A stretch of DNA of 64,000 nucleotides from Streptomyces sp. NBC_01235 (GTDB lineage Bacteria; Actinomycetota; Actinomycetes; Streptomycetales; Streptomycetaceae): assembly GCF_035989285.1 (NCBI RefSeq), contig NZ_CP108513.1, positions 3,286,001 to 3,350,000 on the forward strand, given 5' to 3'. Both the position numbers and the translations under genes were made by a program. Below the pieces are notes generated by a model, which saw nothing but the letters and a program-made list of their open reading frames with translations, was not told the DNA's origin and did no database searches. The first letter of the stretch is position 1; each line of letters begins with the position of its first letter. This document shows, in pieces, positions 42,612-51,461 of this stretch.

Positions 42612-43112
42612 ATGGCGAAGAAGTCGAAGAAGCAGCAGTCCGCAGGCACGCCCGCGACGGTGACCCTGACGGCGGCGGGCGTGGACTTCACGGTCCACGC
42701 CTACGACCACGACCCGAGCCACCCGTCCTACGGCGAGGAAGCGGCCGAGGCGATGGGCGTCTCCCCCGACCGGGTCTTCAAGACCCTGGTCGCGGACGTG
42801 GACGGCACCCTGACGGTGGCGGTGGTCCCGGTGGCGGGCTCCCTGGACCTGAAGGCCCTGGCATCGGCGGTGGGCGGCAAACGAGCGGCGATGGCCGACC
42901 CGACGCTTGCGGAACGCACCACGGGCTACGTCCGGGGCGGCATCTCCCCCCTCGGCCAGCGCAAGAAACTCCCCACGGTCCTGGACGACTCGGCGACGAC
43001 CCACCCCACGATCTGCGTCTCGGCGGGCCGGAGAGGCCTGGAGGTGGAACTGTCCCCGACGGACCTGGCCAAGCTGACGGAAGCGGTACTGGCACCGATC
43101 GGCCGAGGATGA
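42612..43112 (+). CDS. ybaK: Cys-tRNA(Pro)/tRNA-editing deacylase YbaK-type
   Basis: A 166-residue free-standing editing domain of the YbaK/EbsC class, which hydrolyses mischarged Cys-tRNA(Pro). The catalytic lysine block is DRVFKTLVADVDG, followed by VVPVAGSLDLKALA, GYVRGGISPLGQRKKLPTVLD and SAGRRGLEVELSPTDL. A Lys-rich tail (MAKKSKKQQ) starts the protein. The ATG follows the LON-domain gene stop by 19 nt. Family identification is firm; substrate by analogy. Confidence 0.92.
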   Translation: MAKKSKKQQSAGTPATVTLTAAGVDFTVHAYDHDPSHPSYGEEAAEAMGVSPDRVFKTLVADVDGTLTVAVVPVAGSLDLKALASAVGGKRAAMADPTLAERTTGYVRGGISPLGQRKKLPTVLDDSATTHPTICVSAGRRGLEVELSPTDLAKLTEAVLAPIGRG

Positions 43113-43126
43113 GGCGTTCTGGCCCG

Positions 43127-43257
43127 TCCGCCCCTTGAGGACGAGGCTCCGCCATCAGGCCGCGTCACCGCACCGGCCGTCACAACCAGCTCGTCCGGCG
43201 CTTGAGGACGAGGCCCTTCAGGGCCGACAGCGGTGGGTCTGGGGGCGCAGCCCCCAG
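43127..43257. repeat. Composite intergenic repeat (CTTGAGGACGAGG elements and G/C-run hairpin)
   Basis: CTTGAGGACGAGG occurs at 43131-43143 and 43201-43213; the second copy forms CTCGTCC (43190-43196) / GGACGAG (43206-43212). A perfect hairpin CTGGGGGC (43239-43246) / GCCCCCAG (43250-43257) with loop GCA follows. I know this unit as widespread between Streptomyces genes. It separates convergent ybaK and the membrane gene and probably terminates both. Confidence 0.7.
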
Positions 43258-43295
43258 GGTGGGAAGGGCAAGGGCGGCGGGGGCGAGGAACGCCC

Positions 43296-44000
43296 CTACG
43301 CCAGGGGCGCCCCGTATCCGTCCTTCGGCACCGGCCCCTGCGGCTGATACGGATCAGGATCCCGAGGCCCGAACAAGGCCGTGAGCCCCAGATGCACCAG
43401 CAACCCGGCCAACGACCACGCCAGCAACGCCCCCTTCGCACCGAGCTTCAACGGCGCCGAGAACGTCACCCCCTTGCCCGCGGACCGCGCATGCGCGATC
43501 ACATCGGACTCGGGCCCGAGCCACACCCCCAGCCGCCACGCCAGCAACGACCCGAGGAACCCCCCGAGAGCGAGAGCGACGACCAGCGGCACTCCCCCAC
43601 GCCGCCGCCAGGCGAACACCGCCAGCGCGCCCACGGCACCGAACGCCAGGGCCAACAGCGTGAACGTTCCGTCCACCCCGATCGCCTGCTCCCCCTCGGT
43701 GTCCTTGAAGTAGACGACCCAGTTGCCTTCCACCAGGTCACCCACCAGCGGCACCTTCGGCGCGAGCCACACCCACAGCGGCCCCAGCAGCGCCCCGGCG
43801 AGCGCGACCGCCACCGTGATCACGGCGGCTTCCCGCAGTTCGGTCTTCATCCCGGGCCCGTCCTGTCCGTACGACACGTCGTGGGGCGCGGCGGCCGCCC
43901 CCGCGTACCCTCCGGGCGACGGCGGCCAGGCCTCGTGCGGAGAGGGTTCGCGCGGGGACGGTTCGTGCGGCGGCGGAGGCGGAGTCAGCGGTGCGGTCAC
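43296..44000 (-). CDS. Conserved multi-span membrane protein
   Basis: A 234-residue protein with a Pro/Ser/His-rich cytoplasmic start (~50 residues, PSPREPSPHEAWPP) and four hydrophobic helices at ~60-80, 108-128, 138-155 and 188-212. The external loop FKDTEGEQAIGVDGTFT is typical of an actinobacterial DUF2567-like family, but I am unsure of that link. GTG 43998-44000 is used. It follows the ABC permease gene (stop 44035) by 34 nt and could be part of that transcript. Function unknown. Confidence 0.7.
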   Translation of the reverse strand: MTAPLTPPPPPHEPSPREPSPHEAWPPSPGGYAGAAAAPHDVSYGQDGPGMKTELREAAVITVAVALAGALLGPLWVWLAPKVPLVGDLVEGNWVVYFKDTEGEQAIGVDGTFTLLALAFGAVGALAVFAWRRRGGVPLVVALALGGFLGSLLAWRLGVWLGPESDVIAHARSAGKGVTFSAPLKLGAKGALLAWSLAGLLVHLGLTALFGPRDPDPYQPQGPVPKDGYGAPLA

Positions 44001-44034
44001 CCTGACATCGTGCCAGGCCCGCCTGTGCGGCGCG

Positions 44035-44859
44035 TCACCGGACGGCGGCCCGACGGTACGCCCAGGTGGCGACGGCGAGCGACACGACGCCCACCCCCGC
44101 GCACACGGCGAGGTCCCCGAGCACGAAAGCCCAGTCGGGGTCGGCCCGGAAGGTGCGGGCGAACGCCTCGACCCCGTACGTCGACGGCAGCAGGTCGCGG
44201 GCGAAGCGCACCGCCTCCGGCATCCGGTCCGGCGGCAGCACGCCCAGCAGCAGCGCGGCCGACATCCCGAGCTGCCCCAGCACGGTGGCCAGCTCCGGCC
44301 GCGGCGCGAGCAGCCCGAAGGCCGCCCCGAGCCCGGACAGCGCGGCGCCCGCCAGCGGGATCACGGCCACGAGCACCCACAGATGCGTCAGCGGCAGCCC
44401 GAACAGCACGCACCCGAACACGGCCGTCACCAGCGTCCCCGGCACGGTGAACGACGCGTACGCCCCCGCCGCGCCCAGCACCACGGCCGCGGGCGGGACG
44501 GGCAGCGTCGCGTAGTGATCCAGACCCCCGCTCGCCCGCAGCTGCCCGAAGTACTGCGCGAGCAGGTTCAGCGCGACGAAGGCGACGACAAGCACCGCGG
44601 ACCCCGCGACGACGGACTCCGCCTCCCGCCCCCCGTCCACGACGCCCCGCATCATGATCAGGATGCCGACCGACTGGAAGGTCGCCACGAACAGCAGCGG
44701 GATGCGCGCCACCCGCGCCCGGGACAGCTGCGCCCGGTACACGGCGACGAGCGACGGCCACAGCCGGGCGCGCGGCGCCAGCTCGGCGGCGGCGGCGCGG
44801 GCCGGCTCCGTGACGGCCCGGGTGCTCCCCGGCAGAACCTCGGCGGGTACGACACTCAC
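44035..44859 (-). CDS. ABC-2 type transporter permease
   Basis: A 274-residue ABC-2 membrane subunit with six helices from ~residue 35: PLLFVATFQSVGILIMM, VAGSAVLVVAFVALNLLAQYF, an ASFTVPGTLVTAVFGC block, LWVLVAVIPLAGAALSGLG, and a last helix before WAYRRAAVR. GAGGAG 11 nt upstream supports GTG 44857-44859; a frame open further upstream overlaps the ATPase gene and is not coding. The ATPase gene ends 64 nt before this start, so both are one exporter operon. Substrate unknown; drug or lipid export is typical. Confidence 0.88.
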   Translation of the reverse strand: MSVVPAEVLPGSTRAVTEPARAAAAELAPRARLWPSLVAVYRAQLSRARVARIPLLFVATFQSVGILIMMRGVVDGGREAESVVAGSAVLVVAFVALNLLAQYFGQLRASGGLDHYATLPVPPAAVVLGAAGAYASFTVPGTLVTAVFGCVLFGLPLTHLWVLVAVIPLAGAALSGLGAAFGLLAPRPELATVLGQLGMSAALLLGVLPPDRMPEAVRFARDLLPSTYGVEAFARTFRADPDWAFVLGDLAVCAGVGVVSLAVATWAYRRAAVR

Positions 44860-44923
44860 GTGGCGCTGCTCCTCTTCCCTACGGTTCTCATACCGTCCCA
44901 TACGGAGATGGCGACCCTCGCGC

Positions 44924-45943
44924 TCATGCCCGCACCAGCCCCTGCCGTGCCGCCCCACCCAGCGCCAGGTAGACGTCCTCCAGGCTCGGGGTGGCCAGGG
45001 TGAAGTCGTCCAGGGCGGCGAAGGCGGCCCCGCCGGTGACGGTGGCGACGACCGCGCGGGCCTCGTCGGGGGCGAGCCGCAGCGTCCAGCGGCGCCCGGA
45101 CTCCACGGCCCGCTCGCGCAGCGCGGCGACCTCGGGCACGTCCAGCGGCGCCCGCTCCCGCCACACCAGCTCGACCCGCACCTCCCCGGCGACCTGCTCC
45201 TTGAGTCCGGACGGGGTGTCACAGGCGATGACCCGGCCCTGGTCGAGGACGGCGACCCGGTCGAGGACGGTCTCCGCCTCGATGACGTTGTGGGTGACGA
45301 GCAGCACGGTCGCCCCGCGTTCGGCCCGCCGCCGGTCCACGGCGGCCCACACGGCCCGCCGCGCGACCGGGTCCATCCCGGTGGTCGGCTCGTCCAGCAC
45401 CAGCAGGGGCCGCTCCCCCACCAGCACGGCGGCGAAGCAGGCCAGCCGCCGCTGCCCGCCGGACAGCTTGCGCAGCGGCCGTCCGGCGATCGGCGTGAGG
45501 CCCAGCTCGTCGAGGACGGCGTCCCGCTCCCGGCGGGCCGTGCGCACATCGAGGCCGCGCAGCCGTCCGGTGGTCTCGGCGGCGAGGGAGACGGTGAGTT
45601 CGTCGAGGGCGGTGGACTCCTGCCCGAGGTAGGCGAGGATCCGCGCGGCCCGCTCGGGGTGGCGCACGATGTCGTGGCCGAGGATCTCCACGCTGCCCGT
45701 GTCCGGCCGCATGAGCCCGGTCATCTGCCGGACGAGGGTGGACTTGCCGGCCCCGTTCGGCCCGAGCAACCCGAAGATCTCACCGCGCCGGATGTCCAGC
45801 CGTACGTCGTCGGTGGCCCGGACCTCGGGTGTCGCGGGGGTGCCGCGCCGACCCCGGACGGCGGGATACGTCTTGGTCAGCCCGCGCACGGCACACACGA
45901 CCTCGTCTTTGTGCCGAATTGCCGGTGCCGCGCGCGTACTCAC
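44924..45943 (-). CDS. ABC transporter ATP-binding protein
   Basis: A 339-residue ABC ATPase of the drug-export (DrrA/NodI-like) type. Walker A is GLLGPNGAGKST, the signature is LSGGQRR, Walker B is LLVLDEPTTGMDP, and the H-loop is LVTHNVIEAE. The C-terminal ~100 residues are the extra domain of this subfamily (RVELVWRERAPLDVPEVA...), ending with the conserved PSLEDVYLAL. GTG 45943 starts the protein, with a short divergent-looking gap to the NYN gene stop 63 nt upstream. It drives the permease encoded next. Confidence 0.92.
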   Translation of the reverse strand: MSTRAAPAIRHKDEVVCAVRGLTKTYPAVRGRRGTPATPEVRATDDVRLDIRRGEIFGLLGPNGAGKSTLVRQMTGLMRPDTGSVEILGHDIVRHPERAARILAYLGQESTALDELTVSLAAETTGRLRGLDVRTARRERDAVLDELGLTPIAGRPLRKLSGGQRRLACFAAVLVGERPLLVLDEPTTGMDPVARRAVWAAVDRRRAERGATVLLVTHNVIEAETVLDRVAVLDQGRVIACDTPSGLKEQVAGEVRVELVWRERAPLDVPEVAALRERAVESGRRWTLRLAPDEARAVVATVTGGAAFAALDDFTLATPSLEDVYLALGGAARQGLVRA

Positions 45944-46006
45944 AAGGGACGAGACTACGGGGTCGGGGACCTCCGCTCGCCTTCGGGGGCGTCCGGGGTG
46001 CCCGGT

Positions 46007-47227
46007 TCAGTCCCCCGCCGGAGCGTGCTCGGCCGCCGTCCGTACGTCGATCTCGCGCCAGAAGCCCGCCCGGATGGCGTACCGGTCGTGTTCGTCGATC
46101 TGGTCGTCCTTGTGTGCGAGCAGTCCGAAGCGGGCCGCGTACCGCAGCAGCTCGCCGTCGATGCGGTGCGGGATCCGCGGGTACATGCCCGACAGCTTCT
46201 GGAGATGGCTCTGCTCGCCGAGGCGCCCCATCCACCGGCGTGCGAAGACCTGCCCCACCTCATAGGGGTCCCCGCCGACGGTGGTGATGTCCTCCTCGCG
46301 GTCGGCCCACCGCTGCTCCGCCGTGGTGAGCTGTGCGAGTGTCGGCATCGAGGCGACCTCGGAGGGTTCGGCGGCGCCGCCGGGGCGGTCGACCCAGCCC
46401 TTGTCGGAGGACCAGCGCAGGGTCGCGGTGGTGGGGTGCTGGACGGCCCGGTCGCCGGGTGCGCGCAGGGCGGCCAGATCCTTGGGGGTCGGGACGCCCT
46501 TGGGGGCGGCGGCGCGCTCCTGCGCGCCGTTCTCGGAGGCGCCGGCCGCGGAGGTGTGCTCGGCCTCCTCGGCGGTCCGCTCGGCGGCGCGGGCGAGGCC
46601 GGAGTCGGGCAGCGGCGCGGAGAGGATCGCCGCGATCTCGGGGCGGGGCGCGGGCGGCGGCGCGCAGATCCCGCCGGTCTCCTTGGCGCGGACGGCCTTG
46701 GTGATCCACGTACGGTCCAGGACGCGCCGCTCGTCGGCCTCGGCGACGAGGTCCTCGGACTGGTTGTAGTCGCCGTCGGCGGCCTGGACGGCCCACAGGT
46801 GGACGGCGACGCCGTGCTCCTTGGCGGCCATCATGCCGGGCAGCAGGTCGCCGTCGCCGGTGACGAGGACGACGTCGGAGCAGGCCCGGTTGCGGGCCAG
46901 CTCGGTCAGCTCGGCGTGCATGGCCGCGTCGACGCCCTTCTGGGCCCAGCGGCCGTCGCTGCGGGTGAGGGCGCCCAGCCGGACGGTCACCCGGGGCATC
47001 ACGCGCAGCCGGCGGTGTTCGGGCTGGGGGACGCGGTCCGGGGCGCCGTCGAACCAGTAGATGCGCAGCAGTGGCCGCTCGGTCTCGGACTCGGCCTGTT
47101 CGCGCAGGCCCTGGACGAGGGCGGAGTGATCCACGGTGATCCGGGACCGCGAGGGCTCTCCGGCAAGGAGACTGGCGGCGGCCCCCAGCAGATACCCGGC
47201 GTCCACCAGGACGATGCAGCGGTCCAC
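46007..47227 (-). CDS. NYN-domain (PIN-like) predicted ribonuclease
   Basis: A 406-residue protein with an N-terminal NYN/LabA domain (residues ~1-180). The acidic residues expected of a PIN-like nuclease are present: D in VLVDAGYLLG, DAAMHAEL, and TGDGDLLPGM. A linker rich in Ala/Glu is followed by a C-terminal helical domain (GDPYEVGQVFARRWMGRLGEQSHLQKL...PRIPHRIDGELLRYAA) that could be OST-HTH-like and bind RNA. The second GTG (47227) is preferred because AAAGAGGG lies 8 nt upstream of it, whereas GTG 47236 abuts it. RNA cleavage is a family-based guess. Confidence 0.82.
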   Translation of the reverse strand: MDRCIVLVDAGYLLGAAASLLAGEPSRSRITVDHSALVQGLREQAESETERPLLRIYWFDGAPDRVPQPEHRRLRVMPRVTVRLGALTRSDGRWAQKGVDAAMHAELTELARNRACSDVVLVTGDGDLLPGMMAAKEHGVAVHLWAVQAADGDYNQSEDLVAEADERRVLDRTWITKAVRAKETGGICAPPPAPRPEIAAILSAPLPDSGLARAAERTAEEAEHTSAAGASENGAQERAAAPKGVPTPKDLAALRAPGDRAVQHPTTATLRWSSDKGWVDRPGGAAEPSEVASMPTLAQLTTAEQRWADREEDITTVGGDPYEVGQVFARRWMGRLGEQSHLQKLSGMYPRIPHRIDGELLRYAARFGLLAHKDDQIDEHDRYAIRAGFWREIDVRTAAEHAPAGD

Positions 47228-47450
47228 ACGACTCACCCTCTTTACGGGAGGTTTGCTTTGGGCTTCCTTCGAGTCTGCCCGACCTGACGGGGGTTAACGG
47301 CCCGAACTCGATCTTCGGCGTGGCGTTTCCAGCACTTCCACTCCGACAACACCTGTTACAGACGGTAATTATCCGAAATGCGTCGCAAGTCAGCCTATGT
47401 GAATCTGGTCCCGTCTCTGGCCCCCAGATCCCCTCAGGAGGCAGATCACC

Positions 47451-47615
47451 ATGGCCAAGAACAAGAAACAGGATCGTAAGCAGCCGCAGTCCGAGCGTGG
47501 TCAGCAGGCGGCACAGCAGTCCTCGGTGCAGGAGCAGGCCGAGCAGCGCATCTCACAGGTGACGCCTGCCGATGTCGCCCGCAAGGGCCGGCAGAAGCGC
47601 TTCGGCCACAACTGA
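47451..47615 (+). CDS. 54-residue basic, glutamine-rich small protein
   Basis: A complete short gene: CAGGAGG ribosome site at 47436-47442, ATG 47451, TGA 47613-47615. The product (MAKNKKQDRKQPQSERGQQ..., ending GRQKRFGHN) is very hydrophilic with nine Lys/Arg in the first half and many Gln, so probably disordered and nucleic-acid-binding. I recall near-identical small proteins in other Streptomyces genomes but no function. A 15-bp bidirectional terminator at 47651-47684 follows, confirming an independent transcript, and the 214-nt gap upstream, less GC-rich (TAATTAT at 47366-47372), must hold its promoter and that of the divergent NYN gene. Confidence 0.85.
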   Translation: MAKNKKQDRKQPQSERGQQAAQQSSVQEQAEQRISQVTPADVARKGRQKRFGHN

Positions 47616-47650
47616 CGTCCGCAGGGCAGGTTGTTGCAGCCCAGGCACGC

Positions 47651-47684
47651 CGAGGGGCGCATCCGAATCCGGATGCGCCCCTCG
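47651..47684. terminator. Bidirectional terminator between small gene and dnaE
   Basis: CGAGGGGCGCATCCG (47651-47665) pairs perfectly with CGGATGCGCCCCTCG (47670-47684) around a 4-nt loop (aatc). It lies 35 nt from each of the two convergent stops. Confidence 0.92.
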
Positions 47685-47719
47685 CGCTTCACTCGCGTCA
47701 GCCTCGGCTCATCAGTCCG

Positions 47720-50700
47720 TCAGCCCGCCAGACAGGACGGGCCGAGCAGCACCTTCAGGTCGCCGAACAGCGCGGGGTCGGGCTTGACCCGGTGCCGGTC
47801 CAGGCGCAGGACGGTCGTCTTCGTCGGGCCCTGGAGCCTGATCCGGACCTCGCTGTCGCCCCGGTGGTGGGTGAGGATCTCGCCGAGGCGGCTGATCATC
47901 GGCGGGGTGACCCGGGTGGCCGGGATGGTGAGGATCACGGGCGCGTTGGTGCCCGCGTTCGACAGGTCCGGGACCTGGAGCTCCATGGCGACGAGCCGCG
48001 GCACGTCCTCGCGCTTGTCGAGACGGCCCTTGACGAAGACGACGGCGTCCTCGACGAGTTGGGTCGAGACGAGCTGGTAGGTCGCGGGGAAGAACATGCA
48101 CTCGATGGAGCCGGCGAGGTCCTCGACGGTCGCGATCGCCCAGGCGTTGCCCTGCTTGGTCATCTTGCGCTGGAGGCCCGAGATGATGCCGCCGATGGTC
48201 ACCACCGCGCCGTCCGCGTGCTCACCTCCGGTGAGCTGGGCGATGCCCGCGTCGGCCTTGTCGGACAGCACGTGCTCCAGACCGAACAGGGGGTGGTCGG
48301 AGACGTACAGACCGAGCATCTCCCGCTCCTGGGCGAGCAGATAGGTCTTCTCCCACTCGTCGGTCGTGAACTCGACGTCGAGGCCGAAGCCGGGCTCGCT
48401 CGTCTCCTCCTCGCCCATGCCGCCGAAGAGGTCGAACTGGCCCTCGGCCTCCTTGCGCTTGACCGCCACCACGTTGTCGATCATCGGCTCGAACTGTGCG
48501 GTGAGGCCCTTGCGGGTGTGGCCGAGGGTGTCGAACGCGCCCGCCTTGATCAGCGATTCCGTGGTCCGCTTGTTGCAGGCGACCGCCTCGACCTTGTCGA
48601 GGTAGTCGGGGAAGGAGGCGTACTTCCCCTTGGCCTTGCGGCTCCTGATGATCGACTCGACCACGTTCGTACCGACGTTGCGCACGGCCTCGAGGCCGAA
48701 GAGGATCACGTCGTCGCCCTGGGCGGCGAAGTTGTGCACCGACTCGTTGACGTTCGGCGGGAGCACCTTGATACCCATGCGCCGGCACTCGTTGAGGTAG
48801 ACGGCCGACTTGTCCTTGTCGTCCTTGACCGACGTGAGCAGCCCGGCCATGTACTCGGCGGGGTGGTTCGCCTTCAGATAGGCGGTCCAGTAAGAGACCA
48901 GGCCGTACGCGGCGGAGTGCGCCTTGTTGAAGGCATAGCCGGCGAAGGGGACCAGCACGTCCCACAGGGCCTGGATGGCCTCGTCGCTGTAGCCGTTCTT
49001 CTTGGCGCCGGCCTGGAAGATGGTGAAGTTCTTCGCCAGCTCGTCGGGCTTCTTCTTGCCCATCACGCGGCGGAGGATGTCGGCCTCGCCGAGCGAGTAC
49101 CCGGCGATGATCTGGGCGGCCTTCTGCACCTGCTCCTGGTAGACGATCAGACCGTAGGTGACCGCGAGGACCTCTTCGAGCGGCTCCTCGAGCTCCTTGT
49201 GGATCGGGGTGATCTCCTGGAGCTTGTTCTTGCGCAGCGCGTAGTTGGTGTGCGAGTCCATGCCCATCGGGCCCGGACGGTAGAGCGCGGAGACGGCGGA
49301 GATGTCTTCGAAGTTGTCGGGCTTCATCAGGCGCAGCAGCGAGCGCATGGGGCCGCCGTCGAACTGGAAGACGCCGAGGGTCTCGCCGCGCTGGAGCAGT
49401 TCGAAGGTCTTCGGATCGTCGAGCGGCAGGGCCAGCAGGTCCAGGTCGATGCCCTTGTTGGACTTCACCATCTTGACGGCGTCGTCCATGATCGTCAGGT
49501 TGCGCAGGCCGAGGAAGTCCATCTTCAGCAGGCCGAGCGACTCGCACTGCGGGTAGTCCCACTGCGTGATGGTCACGCCGTCCGTGTGCCGGACCCAGAT
49601 GGGGGCGTGGTCCACGATGGGCTCGCTGGACATGATCACGCCGGCGGCGTGCACACCCATCTGCCGGACCAGGCCCTCGACGCCCTTGGCGGTGTCGATG
49701 ACCTTCTTGACGTCCGGCTCGTTCTCGTACATCGCCCGGATCTCGCCCGCCTCGCTGTAGCGCGGGTGCGAGGGGTCGGTGATGCCGTTGAGGTCGATGC
49801 CCTTGCCCAGGACGTCGGCGGGCATCGCCTTGGTGAGGCGGTCGCCCATCGCGTACGGGTAGCCCAGCACGCGCGCGGAGTCCTTGATCGCGTTCTTGGC
49901 CTTGATCTTGCCGTACGTGCCGATCATGGCGACCTTGTCGGCGCCGTACTTCTCCGTCACGTACCGGATCACCTCGACGCGCCTGCGCTCGTCGAAGTCG
50001 ATGTCGACATCCGGCATGGAGACGCGCTCGGGGTTGAGGAACCGCTCGAAGATCAGGCCGTGCGGGATCGGGTCGAGGTCGGTGATGCCCATGGCGTACG
50101 CGACGATCGAGCCGGCCGCGGAGCCTCGGCCGGGGCCGACCGCGATGCCGTTCTCCTTGGCCCACATGATGAAGTCGGCGACGACGAGGAAGTAGCCCGG
50201 GAACCCCATCTGGATGATGACGTCCATCTCGTACTCGACCTGCTTCTGCCGGTCCTCGGGGACACCGCCCGGGAAGCGGCGGTCCATGCCCCGGCGGACC
50301 TCCTCCTTGAACCAGGTGACCTCGGTGAAGCCCTCCGGGATGTCGAACTTCGGCATGAGGTTCTTCGCCTCGAACATGCCGGTGGTGTCGATCTGCTCGG
50401 CGACCAGGAGGGTGTTGGCGCAGCCCTCCTGCCAGGCGTCCGAGGAGTCGATGGCGTACATCTCGTCCGTGGACTTCAGGTAGTAGCCGGTGCCGTCGAA
50501 CTTGAAGCGGTCGGGGTCGGAGAGGTTCTTGCCGGTCTGGATGCACAGCAGGGCGTCGTGCGCGGTCGCCTCGTGCGCGTACGTGTAGTGCGAGTCGTTC
50601 GTCACCAGGGGCGGGATGCCGAGCTTCTTGCCGATGTCGAGCAGGCCGTCGCGGACCCGGCGCTCGATCTCGATGCCGTGGTCCATCAGCTCCAGGAAGT

Positions 50701-51259
50701 AGCGGTCCTTGCCGAAGATGTCCTGGTAGTCGGAGGCCGCCTTCAGGGCCTCGTCGTACTGGCCGAGGCGCAGCCGGGTCTGGAGCTCGCCGGAGGGGCA
50801 GCCGGTGGAGGCGATGAGCCCCTCGGACCACTGGGAGATGGTCTCCTTGTCCATCCGGGGCCACTTCTGCAGCCAGCCCTCGGCGTACGCGTCCGAGGAG
50901 AGCCGGAAGAGGTTGTGCAGGCCCGTCGCGTTCGCCGCCCAGATCGTCTTGTGGGTGTAGCCGCCGGAGCCGGAGACGTCGTCGCGCTTCTGGTGCGGCT
51001 GACCCCACTGGATCTTGCGCTTGTTGCGCCGCGACTCGGGCGCGACATAGGCCTCGATCCCGATGATCGGGGTGACTCCGGCCTTCTTCGCGGAATGGAA
51101 GAAGTCGTACGCCCCGTGGAGGTTGCCGTGGTCGGACATGGCGATATGGGTCATGCCCATCTCGTTGCACGCGTTGAACATGTCCTTCAGCCGCGCGGCA
51201 CCGTCCAGCAGCGAGTACTGGGTGTGGACGTGCAGGTGCGTGAACGGCGGCTTTGACAC
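47720..51259 (-). CDS. dnaE: DNA polymerase III alpha subunit
   Basis: A 1179-residue replicative polymerase (DnaE1). The N-terminal PHP domain starts THLHVHTQYSLLDG and keeps SDHGNLHG, consistent with a metal-dependent proofreading role in actinobacteria. The palm domain has PGRGSAAGS and the catalytic PDVDIDFDERRR near residue 420, with the third Asp further on (FQFDGGPM region). QFDLFGG near residue 890 matches the beta-clamp-binding motif. OB and tau-binding regions complete it. GTG (51257-51259) has GGAGGC upstream. A 202-nt divergent gap to the DUF2252 gene carries both promoters. Confidence 0.97.
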   Translation of the reverse strand: MSKPPFTHLHVHTQYSLLDGAARLKDMFNACNEMGMTHIAMSDHGNLHGAYDFFHSAKKAGVTPIIGIEAYVAPESRRNKRKIQWGQPHQKRDDVSGSGGYTHKTIWAANATGLHNLFRLSSDAYAEGWLQKWPRMDKETISQWSEGLIASTGCPSGELQTRLRLGQYDEALKAASDYQDIFGKDRYFLELMDHGIEIERRVRDGLLDIGKKLGIPPLVTNDSHYTYAHEATAHDALLCIQTGKNLSDPDRFKFDGTGYYLKSTDEMYAIDSSDAWQEGCANTLLVAEQIDTTGMFEAKNLMPKFDIPEGFTEVTWFKEEVRRGMDRRFPGGVPEDRQKQVEYEMDVIIQMGFPGYFLVVADFIMWAKENGIAVGPGRGSAAGSIVAYAMGITDLDPIPHGLIFERFLNPERVSMPDVDIDFDERRRVEVIRYVTEKYGADKVAMIGTYGKIKAKNAIKDSARVLGYPYAMGDRLTKAMPADVLGKGIDLNGITDPSHPRYSEAGEIRAMYENEPDVKKVIDTAKGVEGLVRQMGVHAAGVIMSSEPIVDHAPIWVRHTDGVTITQWDYPQCESLGLLKMDFLGLRNLTIMDDAVKMVKSNKGIDLDLLALPLDDPKTFELLQRGETLGVFQFDGGPMRSLLRLMKPDNFEDISAVSALYRPGPMGMDSHTNYALRKNKLQEITPIHKELEEPLEEVLAVTYGLIVYQEQVQKAAQIIAGYSLGEADILRRVMGKKKPDELAKNFTIFQAGAKKNGYSDEAIQALWDVLVPFAGYAFNKAHSAAYGLVSYWTAYLKANHPAEYMAGLLTSVKDDKDKSAVYLNECRRMGIKVLPPNVNESVHNFAAQGDDVILFGLEAVRNVGTNVVESIIRSRKAKGKYASFPDYLDKVEAVACNKRTTESLIKAGAFDTLGHTRKGLTAQFEPMIDNVVAVKRKEAEGQFDLFGGMGEEETSEPGFGLDVEFTTDEWEKTYLLAQEREMLGLYVSDHPLFGLEHVLSDKADAGIAQLTGGEHADGAVVTIGGIISGLQRKMTKQGNAWAIATVEDLAGSIECMFFPATYQLVSTQLVEDAVVFVKGRLDKREDVPRLVAMELQVPDLSNAGTNAPVILTIPATRVTPPMISRLGEILTHHRGDSEVRIRLQGPTKTTVLRLDRHRVKPDPALFGDLKVLLGPSCLAG

Positions 51260-51461
51260 GGCGTGGCCTCCATGGAAAACACTCGGCGACAGGCTGGCGG
51301 ACAGTCTGGGGGACAGCGTCGAAGTCTATGCCTCGGCACTGACAATCGTCGGGCACTCCCGAGTACCTTCGAGCGTTGCAAGATGACGGACGGCCGTCCG
51401 GGGGACGACGGCACATCCGTCCCACACGTCACGCTCCACCCGTACCAGGAGGCACCCAGCG

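Noticed and set aside
47792..51256. 1154-codon open frame opposite dnaE
   Set aside because: Antisense shadow of dnaE; no start signal, and the translated sequence has no family features.
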